Of a DNA stretch of 64,000 nucleotides, positions 13,701-28,700 are shown piece by piece (position 1 is the stretch's first letter; each line of letters starts with the position of its first letter). The position numbers and the translations under genes were made by a program. The stretch covers positions 124,001-188,000 of the forward strand of contig QLIY01000017.1 of assembly GCA_003260075.1 (NCBI GenBank), in the 5' to 3' direction. A model generated the notes under the pieces. The model searched no databases and was not told the DNA's origin. It worked only from the letters and a program-made list of their open reading frames with translations. The stretch comes from Phallusia mammillata. Lineage: Eukaryota > Chordata > Ascidiacea > Phlebobranchia > Ascidiidae.

Positions 13701-16700
13701 GTTGTTGGGCTTCAGGTGGAAGGATGATTAATAGTGTTGCACTTCTTCGTGGGTCGGTAAACCTGGCACGATGAGTGGATTTGCAACAACCATGTTTTTG
13801 CTGTTGAAGGTCAAAACCTTGCCATGTTTGGACTGAACGCGTGTAACTATGCTGAATTGCTTTGGTAAATTGCCTCAATATCTTCATCATCCGCGCTCTT
13901 GGCAGTAATCCACTGACATACACCTTCATTCTGTTTGCAAGTTTTACTTTGGATTGAAAAACATTGTTGTGCCGGCAAAAGAAATTATTTCTGTTTTGAG
14001 AAAAGACATCATTAACACGTTTGTCAAAAACTTCTATACGTTCTGTGTCACAGGGGTTTACATAGCAGGGATGTTGACTTGTTTACCAAGTTCTTGCTGC
14101 CTATATGCAGTATAGGTGGGTTTGTTTTCGCATTCCAATTTATTTTGACAGAAAAGTAACGGATGTAATCCCTTTGAACTTCATTCATGGCCTTGGCGGG
14201 TTTGTTGTCGTGGTAAAAGGCAGTCGGTCGTTTGCTGTCGTTGCTGGGTTGGGCTGTCAGCTATAGGTAACTGATTAATATCACTTTCATGCAGGAGAAA
14301 TTCATTTCCCACCAACACATAGCGCACTGTACTTTAAAACGTCGTGTATGCGACACGACAGCATCAAACAAAACTTCAATTCGTGGTCTACAAATACCGT
14401 TGGAGAAACGCTCAACCTCGTGTGTGTTGTGCCGGCAAAAAGTTGGCCTTATTCCGGCGTAAAGAATTTCTGTGGCGGTCCCGGAAAAATGTGCACAGCC
14501 GCAAGCTGATGCGAACAAACGCAGTTTGAGCGTTCCAATTCCCGCGAGATCGGTCACTCGCCACAGTTTGCTTGAAATAAGTGACCGCAATATGCAGGCC
14601 TCGATGAAAGCGGTTTTCAAGTACTTTGGTAACTTGAAGGGACGGGTATAGTATATCACACAGCATTACCGACTGACTGGCTACTAACTGATGTCCAGAT
14701 TAAAAGCGTTCTAGATTGTCTGTCGTCTTTGATGTGTCCCACTCGAGGTGATGCCAAAAGATACTTTTAAAGAAAACAACTGTTCTCACCGGATGTTGTA
14801 AGAGATTATGTATTAATCATTACGTTAACTTGATTTAAATATAAAAAAATCCCAGTTTATTTCAAACACATAATTCAAAAATACTCAAGTGATACAGCAA
14901 TATTTCGTTCTTGAAAGAAATTTCCCTACAAAAAGGTATTGTGTTATTGCTCGGCTGTTAAAATTTTAAATTGTGTGCTATTACTGGATTATTGCATAAT
15001 TTTGTTGTTGACTTTTTACACCAACCCTTAAGACAATATGGTGCAATATCTATTTCTACGAATCACGCAAGTCATATGACAGTGTAAATACTTTCTAAAT
15101 TTCCCTAGCCTCTAAATAACTGTGACAAGTCGGTGTTGTTAAACAAGGCCTGTCACAGCAGATTGACGCATAATGAACGTGGTTTTGTCATCCACCGTTC
15201 CATGACCGTGCCTACGATTACACGTTATTTTCGTGCGTCTTTACGATCTATTTTTACGGCGCATTGGGCGTCGATTTCAGGTTCGTGTCGAAACTACAAC
15301 CGGGTCACCTAACGTCGATAGCTGTCGATGCCGCAGGAAGCCTTAATGCATCAGTGTGTTTTGTAAAAATAGTTACAGCAATAGGAGAAAATCTAGTCCG
15401 AGGATTTTGGGATCAGCCTTGAGATTTCCCAAAGTTCCAGGCGTTTATTTTTACGAAGGTTCGGTGTGGAGTGAGAAGGTGGTGTGTTTCCAGATTTGAA
15501 ATCATTTTGTTGTGAGCCCGAAACGTGTTTTTTTTGAGACGTTTTACACCAGCGCAAACAAACCCGCTTGCAGTCCATGCATTTTGGAAAAACTTGTCAA
15601 ATTCTTGCATACATCTTAATTTACAAAGTTTGGACAACACCAACAGACACTATTAACTGTGTTTAGTTGTTCGGTTTTGCAGAATTCCGCAACTACCAGT
15701 GCAACCAAGACACAAGCGTCGCGCGGGCAAGTTCCAGCGCATTTAATCCCTTAGTTTGTTGTCGCGAACACCTAAAGCGCATTAATCCTTCGCGGAAACT
15801 CCCAATGTCTGCTCGTCTTATTCAGAACTAAAGAGACCGAATCACGGACAGCAGCAGATTCTCTGTAAATGTTCCGCGAAAAATACGTCTGAACTTTTGC
15901 ATGCATGTGTCCAATCGGATTTCGCAGCGACGGCATGTGGCGCTGTGTTGTGACGGGGAGTGACGTCACAATGTTTGGAGTCCGATAATTGGGTTGTGAG
16001 CGACGCGTAAACTTTGCAACGCGAGAATCGGTCTATCTACTGCGGGAGGCCCACAGCCGTTTTGGAAAGATTTATGACATGGCGGGTCGCAAAAGATGCT
16101 TCAAAGCTGCAGTGCTTTGTCAATTGCCTGTTAATCGACCAGAGTCCATCAGACAGGGGAAAAATTCACACGCCCTCGTATAACCCCACTTTCTCTGGTA
16201 GCTATCTTGTTTGTTGAGTGACGAGTCAATCCTTGACGAAAAATTTGGAAGCATTCTTTGTAGTCTCCGTTTTTCTCAGATAATCGCTGTGTTGCTGGAT
16301 TAAGATGAAAGTGTTTATCGACTGTTGGTAAACTTTGCATGTGGCAACTAATAATGATAAACATTTGGACGTTGCTGGTAGATCGGAGCGGAAACCGATT
16401 CCACGGTCACAGCTTTTGCTTACATAATGTTGATGTCTCTTGTAGTATAAATTTTGTGTTTTGTGATATGGAGTAAACACATGCAAAACTCATTTTTTGC
16501 CTCATTTCAATTACTTTATGATTGACAGCTCGACTGAAACCGCACGCCAGGTGTTCAGTGTTGTGACTAGTTGCACTAATCGTAATCCTCCCCCCCCCCC
16601 TCTCTTGTAGTATAAATTTTGTGTTTTGTGATATGGAGTAAACACATGTAAAACTCATTTTTTGCCTCATGAGGCTCTGTGATTCCAATTACTTTATGAT

Positions 16701-19700
16701 TGACAGCTCGACCGAAACCTCACGCCAGGTGTTCAGTGTTGTGACTAGTTGCACTAATCGTAATCCTGCTTTCGCGTGTCAAAGCGCTTTACCGGCATAA
16801 ACTAAAACACCCTAAGTACCTCAACTTTCCAGTTGGGCAAATTTTAGATGGACTTTTTTCTGACCCCGCCCATACGCAATTTCCTTCTCCATACGAAAAG
16901 TGCTTAAGTTGTAAATATTGATATTTTTAGACCCCTTTGCTTGCCCGTATTGGTATGCTGATGCGGTTTTTGCGTCGATGCGATTTACGTGCTGGTATAC
17001 TTCTTTACGTGAAATTACAGCCACCATCTTTGATGCATTACCATTTCTATCGTCGCCTCAAAACGGAGGAGATAGGCCGTGAAATATTACCTCTCTTCCG
17101 CTTCACAAGGCCAACAGAAAGCAGCCACTGGTCGTTGTAACAATGTTACGCACATAATAGAATGGCAGGCAAAGCTACGATTTTTGTTTCTAGGCGTTTC
17201 TTATACTGTCCCGTTGCTGACGATTTCTGTTTACTGCAATTGATCATTAGGATTGAGAACAACTTAACCACCAAACAGATCGGGTATCTTTATATGGTGC
17301 TGATGTATCTATTTTCGTGATTCCGGTTTCTTGCGGTGCAACAACACACTTAATAATGCAATAAAGTGCATATCTTATCACTTTAATGCACGCCTTTCGT
17401 CGGGTTTCCCACAGCGCTAATGGCAATCTCGGTCTGTTGCGGTCCCAGAAGCAATTGACAAACGCGCAATCAACATTCTTCCGAGCCCCGGTGTACATTG
17501 CGATGCGGAAAATTTTCACTGACAGCCGATCGCTTGGGAAAACGGCTACAGGGCGGCGAATCCTTTCAATTAGCAAATTGACAACACACTCGCCGCGAGG
17601 TCATGTATCGAATTGAGGCTTTTGACCTATTCGTAGCGCCGTTGAATAATAGCGACGAGTCCCAGAAACGGGTCACTTTTTGTTGTCGGTCCTGTCGCTG
17701 AGTGAGTTTCGCAGTTTATGAAGCGTTGCACCGGAGGCGTGTTTATTGGATTAAATCGCTAAGCGGACTGCACATAAGTGGTTATCTCGGGTTAATGCTA
17801 CAGCGCCACACGCATTCAGTTTTGACTTATCTTTAGCCTGTTGTGTTGATTGAGTAAGTCAGTTTTTGAGGGTCAGAATTTTAGATATAACTGCGCGGTT
17901 TGTTGAGGAGCGATTGCAGTCTCAATCCGAGGGCCAATAATGCTCTGTTTGCCCAAGCAGTCGCCCGAAACCCTTCGCACATCAATATTTTCGCGCCCAA
18001 AGCCGGTCAGTAAGCCTTCAGCAAACCCGTACATTAATCTTGCTTCTCGCCCAGGTATTACTGCCATATGTAATATATACAGCGCGTGCTGAAGACAAAC
18101 TGGAAGTCAGAAATAAAATAAATGAGCTGGGTTTAACGGATCACTTGGCTTCAGCCATTCCGCTTTATTCGCAGGGTACACAAATCGTCGATTGAACAGC
18201 TGAAATACGTCTAAGCGGAATGTTTTTGAGGGAATTTCAGTGACCGAGGCTGTTGAGTTTGTTGAGTGGTAACGTGTGCGTGTTTGAACGGACCTGAGTC
18301 ATTCAGTAATACCCCTATTTGATGACATACATGAGGGGAAATGAGACGTGTGTATTTGCCGTTAACACAGCTAATAGACTTGTTAAACAAGACGGGCTGA
18401 TAATGACTTACTGTTTCCAACTTAGCCCCAAGTTTCAGAAACAAACTATACATGCCGACTCTTTTACTTACTATTGCAGATATACTTGCATAAATTACTG
18501 GATATGTTGTTTTTCGTGTTGCGATTTTTTTGGAACTTGTTTAGGTGATTCAGAAAGCCTCAGAATTTGTCAAAACATCTTTATAAATTTTAAGACGAAA
18601 TGGTTCATAGTGGTATTGAAGTGAAACGATTTATTCGTATGTGTATCATTGTGTGCAAATAACCTCACCCTTGAGCAACAAATTCTTGTCTAAAACTGCC
18701 ATGGTGGTATACGCGTCGTCGTGTCAAGAAAAATCATGATTTGAAAAATCACCTGTTTCATAAAATTTGTATTTACCAGTACCGATTTTATTTGGAAGCT
18801 GACGCCACTCGTTTAAAAGAATGACTCAAATCACGCGTTTCATTAACCTACAGAGGTGACTTTATAGATCGATCACATCAAAGACATACAAAAGACAGTA
18901 AATCAAATCGCCACATAACCTACCATGACTGCCTAACGCGTGAAAATATTCGTTATACCGATCGCACTTCTCCCTACTTCCACAATATTCCAAAGGGCAT
19001 ATTTGCTGAAGGTGCGTTAACGCCTTGTCCTGTGAATGAACGTGTCTGCGTTATAGACTACTTGTTGCGTAACAACTGGATAATAACGCTTTGGAGGCGT
19101 GACAATCCTGTTTACAGGGGTAAATTTAGAAAAGCAATTGAATCAAAATATCAAACGGCATAACTTCACTTTGCCTTTGTTTGTTCGCGATAAAGCGGAA
19201 CGACAAAGGCGTTTTTGTTCCGTTTGCGTGAACTTAACTTAATATGGGCCTCTTGGAATTTCAAATGCTCATTTGCCTTTTTTCAACCGTCGTTACGCAT
19301 TATAAAATTGAAGGATCGAAAATTGCTACCGCCCGTACGTGAATAGAATAAAGCTGCTTATTTGTCAACAATGTAAAATTGTGGTATATTGTCACATTTA
19401 AGGAGAAAAAAACACCCTAAATATTCCTTTAGCATACGAGATGAACACATTGCAATATGAATTCTGATTGCACGGATCACGTGATCTGCTCTGCGGTTGC
19501 ACGTCACGTGACCGGTTAGCCCACTGTGCTTCGTACTTGCGTGCGACGACGTTGCTCTGTTTGCGTTTCGCCGCATCCCGCCGTCTTTCATTCGTAATTA
19601 GCATTCGCAATGAACGCTCGCAGTAGTCGACAGTCGGCTTACCGCAGCTAGTGGGTCTTTGCTGCAGCCCAACTGCTGTGAGAGAAGCCACTTTGCGAAG

Positions 19701-22700
19701 TTCTCACTGATTATGGAGAGTAAGTGTAAAGTTGAAAGCAATGGGAACATGCTGTATTGCAATATTGCGAAGAATATATACGAAATTGGAAGTACGAATG
19801 AGCAAACCTAGCTGTGAGACTTGTGTGCATGTGATAGGATATCAAATTGAGGGTCTATATACCAGCTCTGTAGTGAAAGAAGAGACATAAAGAAACAGTT
19901 TCATAATGTGACAGGATATTGTCGTTTCATAACTGCATTAGTGGATCTTTACAAGAAGCAGGATCCTTGTGTTACAGATTCGTTTTCCCAGAGGAACTGG
20001 ATATTGCTTTTTTGGTATAACATTTTCAAAAACCTCCAATTTTCAGCGTTTTTTCATTCCAGTTTTCGTTGTGCATTAGAAGTTCTTAATAGTTGACTCA
20101 TTTGTTACCGCAGGTTGGAACCCGTGCTCGTTATGTCACGAACACTGTATACTTGGTCGGTTTGACGTCAGTCTACCAGTGTTCCATTACTTTTTGTGTT
20201 TGCGCAAATGACTATTTCGCCAATTCCCTTAAGTCACAATAACGGTCGGATTTGCGGTCCTTTACACTACGCTCCCAGTTGGTATGCGCCGCAATTCAGT
20301 GGAGAGATCTTGCGTGTGAGTACCCCTGCTTAGCAAAGTACAGGCCTTTGTGCAACGCCCTAGTAATGACTACTTGTCAAGCTTTTCTTTCGGCGACATC
20401 CAGTGAGAATGTGTTTTTGTGTCGTTACGAGCTACAAGTTCAGCATTCAAGTGCGCCGCGCGACCTTCTAAAGAGCTCCAGCGTGCCACAGTTCCGTTTA
20501 ATCGGATTTTAAACGCGAACTTATAGTACAGCGCGTGATGCTGCTAGTCGTCGTGCAGCTATGAGTCCGAATTCGCTAATGCTTTGCCGCTTTTTGTATG
20601 TCTTTGAAGTGTATTAGCCCACGAAGCAGCGCAGTGAACTGCTGGCCCGCGCGCTTAAGAGGATTTATACAACTTCGTGCTTTTGCCAACCGAGCTAAGG
20701 AAATGTAAATTGTCGCGCACCGTCGCGTACATCGAGTAAGCATTTCCGGACACACGAGACTGCTGCTCATATCGCTTTGATTTCAAAACACGATGTTCGA
20801 CAGCATAAGTCTATTTACCAGAACTTATCAAAGACTGCAGGTCGTTTCAAGATACAGAGCGTCGAATAGAGTGGTTGGCGGAATGTAGATTACAGGATCA
20901 GATTTTTATTGGTTTAACAGCACATAACATCATTTCGTAACTCAAGTCAAAGACACAATACTTGTTTTTTTTATGCTATCAAGCCTGCTTCGAGTCTACT
21001 ACCCAGTTGTCGGGTTACGTTCGAAATGTTAAGCTTCAACATTTGTTGGAAGATTATCGAAGCGTGCGAGGTCAAAGTTCATCGATCCTTGACACTTTAA
21101 ATGTAAATCTCGTGATAATGAATCGGGCATTAGCCTTGGAGTTTCGCTATATAGTATGTCATTGAAGTTTTATGGTGGTAATTAAAACGCTCGTCGTAAT
21201 TTCTGGTATGCGTCTTTATTGGCGTTAAGAATTGGTTATGTAAACGTACGGGTTAAGCGTTTTTGGCGAGCGTTGTAGTTGTTCAAAATGTATTAAATCG
21301 TCTCCGAGCGTTTTCATTTGACGAGAGCTGTTGATTTTGTAAGCTTTTTTTGTATCAAACCGTTTCAAACGATTGGATGATAAACGTTCTTGCCAAAGCG
21401 CTTGGTTTTCATTTGCATACAGACAGATTATGTTCGAGCATATTGATTGTTTTCTTTACGTTTCTTGCTCTGTTTTGTTATGTACCGTGTCGAAAATTGT
21501 TCACCGCATTGGGAATTGACCCAACAACAGTACGAATAGCGATCATTTTTTACAATGCAGCTACAATGCTTAACAGAACTTTGCAACAGAGTAAATCTAT
21601 GCGCTTCGCTGACTCTATAGTTAAATCAGTGCGTTAAAACAGCTGGAGGACATAGGGTAGAATTAATTGCCCGCAGTTAATTTACCCGCGCACAGCTGAC
21701 CATGACATCAAATAGCAGCTACTGTATCTTGCACAAGCCATCAGCGCCTTTATCTTCATGCTTAAGTGGGTCGTTAACTGTTAATTGCGATTGACGCGGT
21801 GTTGTCGTTATCTCAGGCAGTTTTTGCTACAGTAATCTGCATTGAACATCGGCTATTTGTATTGTTAGATTGTCTAACGTAGTCATATGTGTTTTACTGC
21901 GTTAAGAGTAATGAAACAAATCAATATCGTCAGCCTACAATGGATTTTAGTTTGAAGTCAGATCGTCAATGTGAAAAGACGTTTGTAGTTGCTATTGTTG
22001 TAGTACTAAAAAGTTAACTATTTGTTGTACTGGTGTCGATTTTATGTCAGATATTAGCTGGTACAGTTATTTCTTTTAAATCGCTATCTGTTTATGCTTG
22101 TGCATTCAGAGCTTACGTCTAAACTTGCGAAGAAGTATAACCTCATAAACAGTTATATTGACAAGTTCATTTCGTGTCAACTTGAAAGTTATGGTGCAAA
22201 TCAGCCACATTATTTGCTTATAGTGGTCTGTAATCGTCTTCAAGTTCAGGGAAGAAGCAATGATTCATTTTTATGCAAATGTCAGACTGGATTCTGTTTT
22301 CCTCCGCAAGCTGCCTTTTCTCGATCATCGCTCATCGTAAAACGCAACAGGTTGCACCAGGTTTACGTCTACACGTGTAACTAATTAGCATATTGTTTAC
22401 TGATATACTAGTTGGGACTAATGAGAAAATCCTTATTACGCCAGAGTGAAGAGCTTTACTTAGTGCTTGTGTAAGACTATTTATGTTTTGGTGTTTTCTT
22501 TAGATTGTTTGTTTTAGTGCTTTACTGAACTGTAGGAAAACTCAGTAGGGTTGACTATTCTGTGAAATTTTCTCACATTTATCTGACTTGTCTGATCGTT
22601 CGACGGGATACTGGGAATACCAACAACGCAGACGACCAAGCAGATTTCACGCACAGTAAGTGACTGTTTGTGGAGCTTAATTCTGTTTGATGTTCACCCG

Positions 22701-25700
22701 CGGAGCTCAAGGATAATATTCTAAGCGCCAAAGTAGTTTATTGTCCCTGTTTGCTCCAACCGTGACAAAATCCCCTCGATTTTTCGGTGATTCACTGTTT
22801 ATATCGCACTTAAACCAACTTATCAGCCTACGGTCCTTCAAGAGAACGTTTACTTGTTTGTATTCGCTGATTTGACATCAGAGCATGCTTCAATTAACCA
22901 CTGGTGACATGTCAGTTGAAGTGTTACTGGACACACTTGGACACTTCAAACAACAGATCCAAAAATGACCGTGACGTAACTGCGATAGCCGTCCGCAGTT
23001 TCTCCTGGCCTCATGAGTGATGTAGAGAGCACTTGTGAGTAACTGCTTCACTGATACTCCACACTGCTGTTAGAGGGCAACTACAAAGATTATGCATAAT
23101 GGCCCGCCGCTTTTCCCCAGCAGCCTATTAGCTATCAATGTCAGCTATGTAGCAAACATACACGTGATTTAATTATCTTCATGGATAGTAAATCGAAAGT
23201 TGATTTTTTGAGGAAATTTACTGTTCAATAAGTATATTTTCTGATTGGCTATCATTTATTATGTGTGAATATGCACAATACATCAACTTGGTGCTATAGA
23301 ATTTTTAGTCATGATTTGTGATTTGGTACCGAACAACTCTTAAGTACTATATGTTCTTGCTTTAATGTGAGTAAATATTTCCAAACAAACATTAAACAAT
23401 TAAGTGTCGTTTAGTAAAACAAAAGGATCAGCACAAAGATTTACTTTCACTAGATAAACTCTTTGTTTGTATAAAACTTTGCTGTAAAAATGGTCTACCA
23501 TGAAAAGCCACGATTGTTTCTCGCCAATAGAGCTAACCTGGTGTGACGAATTTAATGCAAACGCGATGAATGGCGCAATCACGGGACTTTACATTCTTTG
23601 GCATTCCTGCCTATTGTGTGAAAGAGCGGTGGTTGCATCAAATTGTCACCCAGGTTTTTCATGCCTTCGACGAACCGTTTTTGTACCGGGGCCGTTTCAT
23701 TGTCGATCAGTCAGGCAAACACAGAAAGGGGTTTCGAATTTTTGAGGCGACTTCTTGTTTGCATAACCTTTTGGCTGTACGTTGTAACAGTTTATAGCTT
23801 CCGTGTTTCACATAATAAATTTCCTTTCATAAACAGATAGTTCCAGGATTTTAGTTAAAAAGGAACGACAGGATTTTAATTAATGAAGGTATTACTGTTT
23901 GAAACTAATGTCCATAAAGGTGTGGTATGAGGTTTACTATGAGTAGAAAGTCAAGCAAACGTAGTTTTCCATCAATGTTTTGTGAGGCACTCCAGCAAAG
24001 AATATGGATATGACGGAAAAACAAGTAGTGACGAGCTGTGTTCTTGGGTACAAGACGTAGGTAGGATCTTGCAGAAGTTAGTAATATACTGAGGCATTTT
24101 TATCACTGGTTTGTCAATTACATCACCCGAAACGACCGTATTTATGGCCAGACTGACTCATAAGTGTGCAGGGAGGTATAACATTTCACAAGGCTGTATT
24201 AACCTAAGACAGAAACGCGATATAGAACACAGTCTGTCGCGTGCTGGACTCCTTTCCGCAACGTAAACCAACTCAAACGGACAAAGGCCCTGGGATGACG
24301 AATTCACCCAGACAATCAAAATGTACGTTTAACTCAGCAGGCGGTGGTGGTTTTACAACCAAGCTCGTTGTTTGTATTTCCCAGCATCGACATCCATCTG
24401 AATCATTGCTAGAATCACAAAACGAAGTCGATTCAGAACCAAAGCCCAGTCCAAGTGGCCACGCTACGTGGGCTTGACCACTCACATCAAAAGGCTGGAC
24501 ACTCGGGCCTTAGCGTAACACCAATGGTTCATACAACCTATAGAGTGGTCGTTGGTAAAACGCTTGTGTAAACTTCGTCTCAGCAGTGTTTTCAACAGTT
24601 AACATGGCTTTAAAACAAAGCCGTTCATTGTGCAGTTCCCATGCTCTGATGAAAGGGTGTGAAAATGATTTGTTGATTTTGTTCTGTTTGCGACTCTATT
24701 TTAGTTCCGCGTTAATCAGCGCGATTCTTATTTGCGAAAGCACTTGGGCCTGATGGAAAAGTTATCGGTCGTTCGTGTTTGACGTTGAGATTGTTGGTTT
24801 TGTTTTGTGGCAGATTATCGGGGCCGGACAGAAGTGAAATTGGCCCAGATTTGTTTGCTTGTGAGTTTGCCAACGGTAGAAACTAAAAACCTTTGTAAAA
24901 ACTACACAGTGGAGTAAAAGTACCGCATAAAATACAAGTTAGAGATGTATCTCTTGATCCAAACGTGTTTTGCAGGCGCAGCGTGTGTTGACTTGATTCG
25001 AAAATTCTTAGACACCATTGCAGTTACTTTCAAGCTTTTAAAAAAATGCACATGTTAAGTAAATAGTTTTTTACTTTTTTGTCACATGTGGAAAGCTCCA
25101 CAGCTAAGTAAAAAAGGCAAGTTAGAATGAAGCGAACAAACTGTCAGTCAAAATGTGCAGGATTTTTGGTCACAGTGTACAGGTTTTTGTGCGAGTTAAA
25201 ATTTCAGGATACAATAGTATTTTGGAAATATTTGGGGTGTGTCTGAACATCGTTTGCTACACATATGTCGTGCGCACACAACATGTCGTTACTATCGAGC
25301 GGGCCAAAGGTGAACTCCGTCGCATGAAAGCAGGTACCGAACCTTATGAAATTCAAAAGGGAGGTGACGAGGAACGAGATATCACGTGTCGTGGCGTTTA
25401 TTTCGCGGTTCATTGCGCTTGACTTGGTCGAAAAATAAACCCATTTATGCGGCAATCTTGCTCAACTATTCAAGCACTACTGCTGGGCGGAAACATAAAA
25501 CTGAAACATCACAGGCATTGTGGGCCCGTTAACCCGAACACGATTTTCCATAAATGTCAGGGCCGTGCTTCATTAAACCCGCTTTCAGCCGATTTGGGTT
25601 TTATATTTCGCGGGTGTGTTGGAGGTGTGGACACACGGAGTCTTATTGGTTGTTAGCATCCCGCGGGCTATTTTGCGTATACCAGCGACGTATACTGATG

Positions 25701-28700
25701 CACGCATAAAGGTGACGCATCACTTTCTTGTGACGCACGCCGCAAGACTGTGCGCCGCAAATGCGGATTTGCACAACGAAGATTTTCTCCATCGCCTCGC
25801 CCGACCTGTTTGCGTGCGAAACACCTTGGCACGCTTGGTGAACTCGCGACCACAAGAAATAACAACATACCCTGAATACGAGACGCGAAATGTTCTACAA
25901 GTGTTCATACCTTGTATTTGCACGTATTGGCTTTGCACCAGCAGTTTTAGAGTGTATAATAATGGAACCAAAGTGTAGGGCCACCCACAAGGTTTAAGTT
26001 TGTCGTGTACATACAAACAGAAGCAAATTACACTCTGCTATTGCGATGCATTGTCTGTATAAAGACCTTAAACTCCTCAGTCTTTGAGTCTTCGCGACAA
26101 ACGATAACTTAACAGATTCTGTAAATCAATTCCTTGTGTTGGCGAAATCTTGCACCTGCCTCAGACGATTTATCAGGCGCGATCGCTTGCCCTAAAGGTG
26201 GCAGATGTACTTGACCCGCGTCGTCCGAACCATTGTCACTCAAGCCTTTCCCATCTGCCACATGCGACTTTTAGTGCTCCAAGAAGCTTGTCCCTTAGCT
26301 TTAATTGTCGTCCCGCTTGAGCAAACTTCGCCTGTCTTGCTTTTCGTGCAGGGTGAAGTTTTAGGTCAAGGCTATTATAATTTGCAGGCTTGTTGACTTG
26401 AGATGGAGTGTTTTCCATATAAGGGCGGGCTGAGATCCTATTTTGCCCCATCTTCGTGTTTGGATTTATTGTTAACGTCCCGGCTTCAGTGATTAGTTGC
26501 CCTCGTGTTTACGCTGGTAAGGTCGAATACTAGGCCTCAGCCTTATCACAATATACGTTAATTGTCAGACGGCCGGATGTCAAACAAAGGTTTGTTTTGT
26601 TGAAGATCATAATCACCCGGCAACACAGCAACCCTCGTTCAACGATTCGTCGCTATAAAACAGCCTAGTTTGTTTTTCTTTCCTTTGTCCGAAACCCGAC
26701 GTCTGTTGCAGGATTTCGTCGCTATGTTTCGCAAATCCCACAGAAGCCCTTTGCGTTTGGAAAGTCAGACTAAATGGCGAACTATGGTCAGGGCTTTATT
26801 TCGCATTGTGGACATGATCGCGTTAATCACCCCATCGTGCCCCCAAACTCGTCGAGGACCCGCCCTCGAGCGTGGTCACTGACTCATCGCAATTCTTTGT
26901 GAGCAAACAATAGCCACGTGACGTAGGCTGACAGGGTAAAGCGTTGGCAAAGTACAAACTCAAGTTTCGTTGTTCACGTGAGTGTACATACATTTGGTAA
27001 CTCAGTTGTTTGGTAATCGTAAGTCCCTTTTTTGATTCGTGTTTGTGGTAAAACCGAATCGTCTTCATTGTCTGTTCGTAGGTTGAAGCTTGCGAGGCTT
27101 ATGGACAAGTATTTATGCATTCTAACCAAGGCATACGAAGGATTTTTTACTAAGGCAGGCGAATGTGAAATTATGTCGGTATTTCAGGCCAGGTGAACCT
27201 TGTCCCACAGGCATTTCTTTAGCCATAACTAAAAATATGATTTTAGCGCATTTGTGGTTTGTACTCATTAGGGCACGACCTAAGTGGTGAAGTCGGTTTT
27301 ATAAACTGTGTGTATTGGTGACAGTGTAGGTTAGCGTCTGTCAGGTGAGCGATCGCGTTCCAGGCCGTGCGCGGGAACCACTTGGAACAACAAACAAAAT
27401 TAAGGCGCGTGATGGATTAGAAGGAAACCTGGCGGGCAAACAGCGTATAGTAGCCTTGCCGTATTTCTTGCACTGTGGTTTCATCTTTGCCTCCAAACTT
27501 GGTGCTAAAGGACCAAGGCGCGCCTGATGCGAGACTAATCGAGCTTGGGTTACGTGGCAGTCCCGTTGCGTGAGCCTCGGAAACCGACTAAGGGCAAGGC
27601 ATTCATAATTTGCAAGTAGCCGCTGGAAAGTCGATCCTAGCAGCTCTAATGCGTGAGAACCCGTGGGATGATGTTCATCTTCGCCGTATCGTGGTCGTTT
27701 TGCAAAGTGAGTAACTCGAATCGGTGCAAAGGGTCGCGATAAGTGCAAGTGCCCCTTGGTCACAACACGCCTTTGAATGCTCTCGCTTAGCTTATCACGC
27801 CTGCATCAGGAGTACGTGTGGCCAGATAACTACATTGGCGCGGGTTGTTTGTCGATAAACGTGGACTTAAATGCGAGAGAACAGATTAGGATTTGGTATT
27901 TACCTGAATCCGCATTCTAACGGCATAATGCCCAACCCTGCTGTATAACATTTTGCAATATTTGTAATTGACCTCTCATTACCCGTAACTTGGAGGTCGG
28001 ATGTTGATCGGTAATAACCCCGTGGAAGGGTATAATTGCTACGTATTATGACGCAAAGTCTTGGTGAATAACCGGGCAACCACAGTGAACTTCCCTAATC
28101 CTGGTTTCGTCGAAACACAAAATAGTTTTTGAGTTTGTGCGACACAACTACAAGGTCTGGACCACATCTATGTTGGACTGTTGTGTTGCAGAAGGAGCAA
28201 AAATTAACAGGCGGCTACGACCTATAAAAACATGGTGTCACGTGGCGACAGTGAAGACATATCAGTGTCAGAGCATGACGAGGCCGCGCAGTTGGAGGCT
28301 CGAAACCAACGCAAGCCTGATGAAAGCGCAAACAGTCGCAGAACGCGCGCGCTCGATTAGAAGTCTCGTCGTTCGCCAGTCTTGCTGTTTGCATCGCGCA
28401 GGGAACGTGTGGCGATTGGCGGGTCGCAGCAGGGATTCTTGTTTGCAAACAAACGCGGAGATAAGGGACAAGATATATTACGAGACTTGAAGTGCTTGAC
28501 CATTAGTAAGTGTGTATGTGATAGCAGCGAACAGTGCAGTTGAGGGTTTAGCAGGAGGGAATGCAGCAGTTTCATGCCGTTTCTATAGAATTAGTGTAGA
28601 GGTTACGTCAGCCATTATAGCAAAGTGGGCGGTACTTGATCGTTAGTGTTGATAAGGAATCGTGAACTGCGCGGACCTTCATAAATTATTCGTGACCGGC

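Noticed and set aside
27341..27763. Minus-strand frame of 140 codons in the large ANKS1 intron
   Set aside because: No recognisable domain, splice context or low-complexity pattern typical of coding sequence. A frame of this length is possible by chance in GC-richer sequence.
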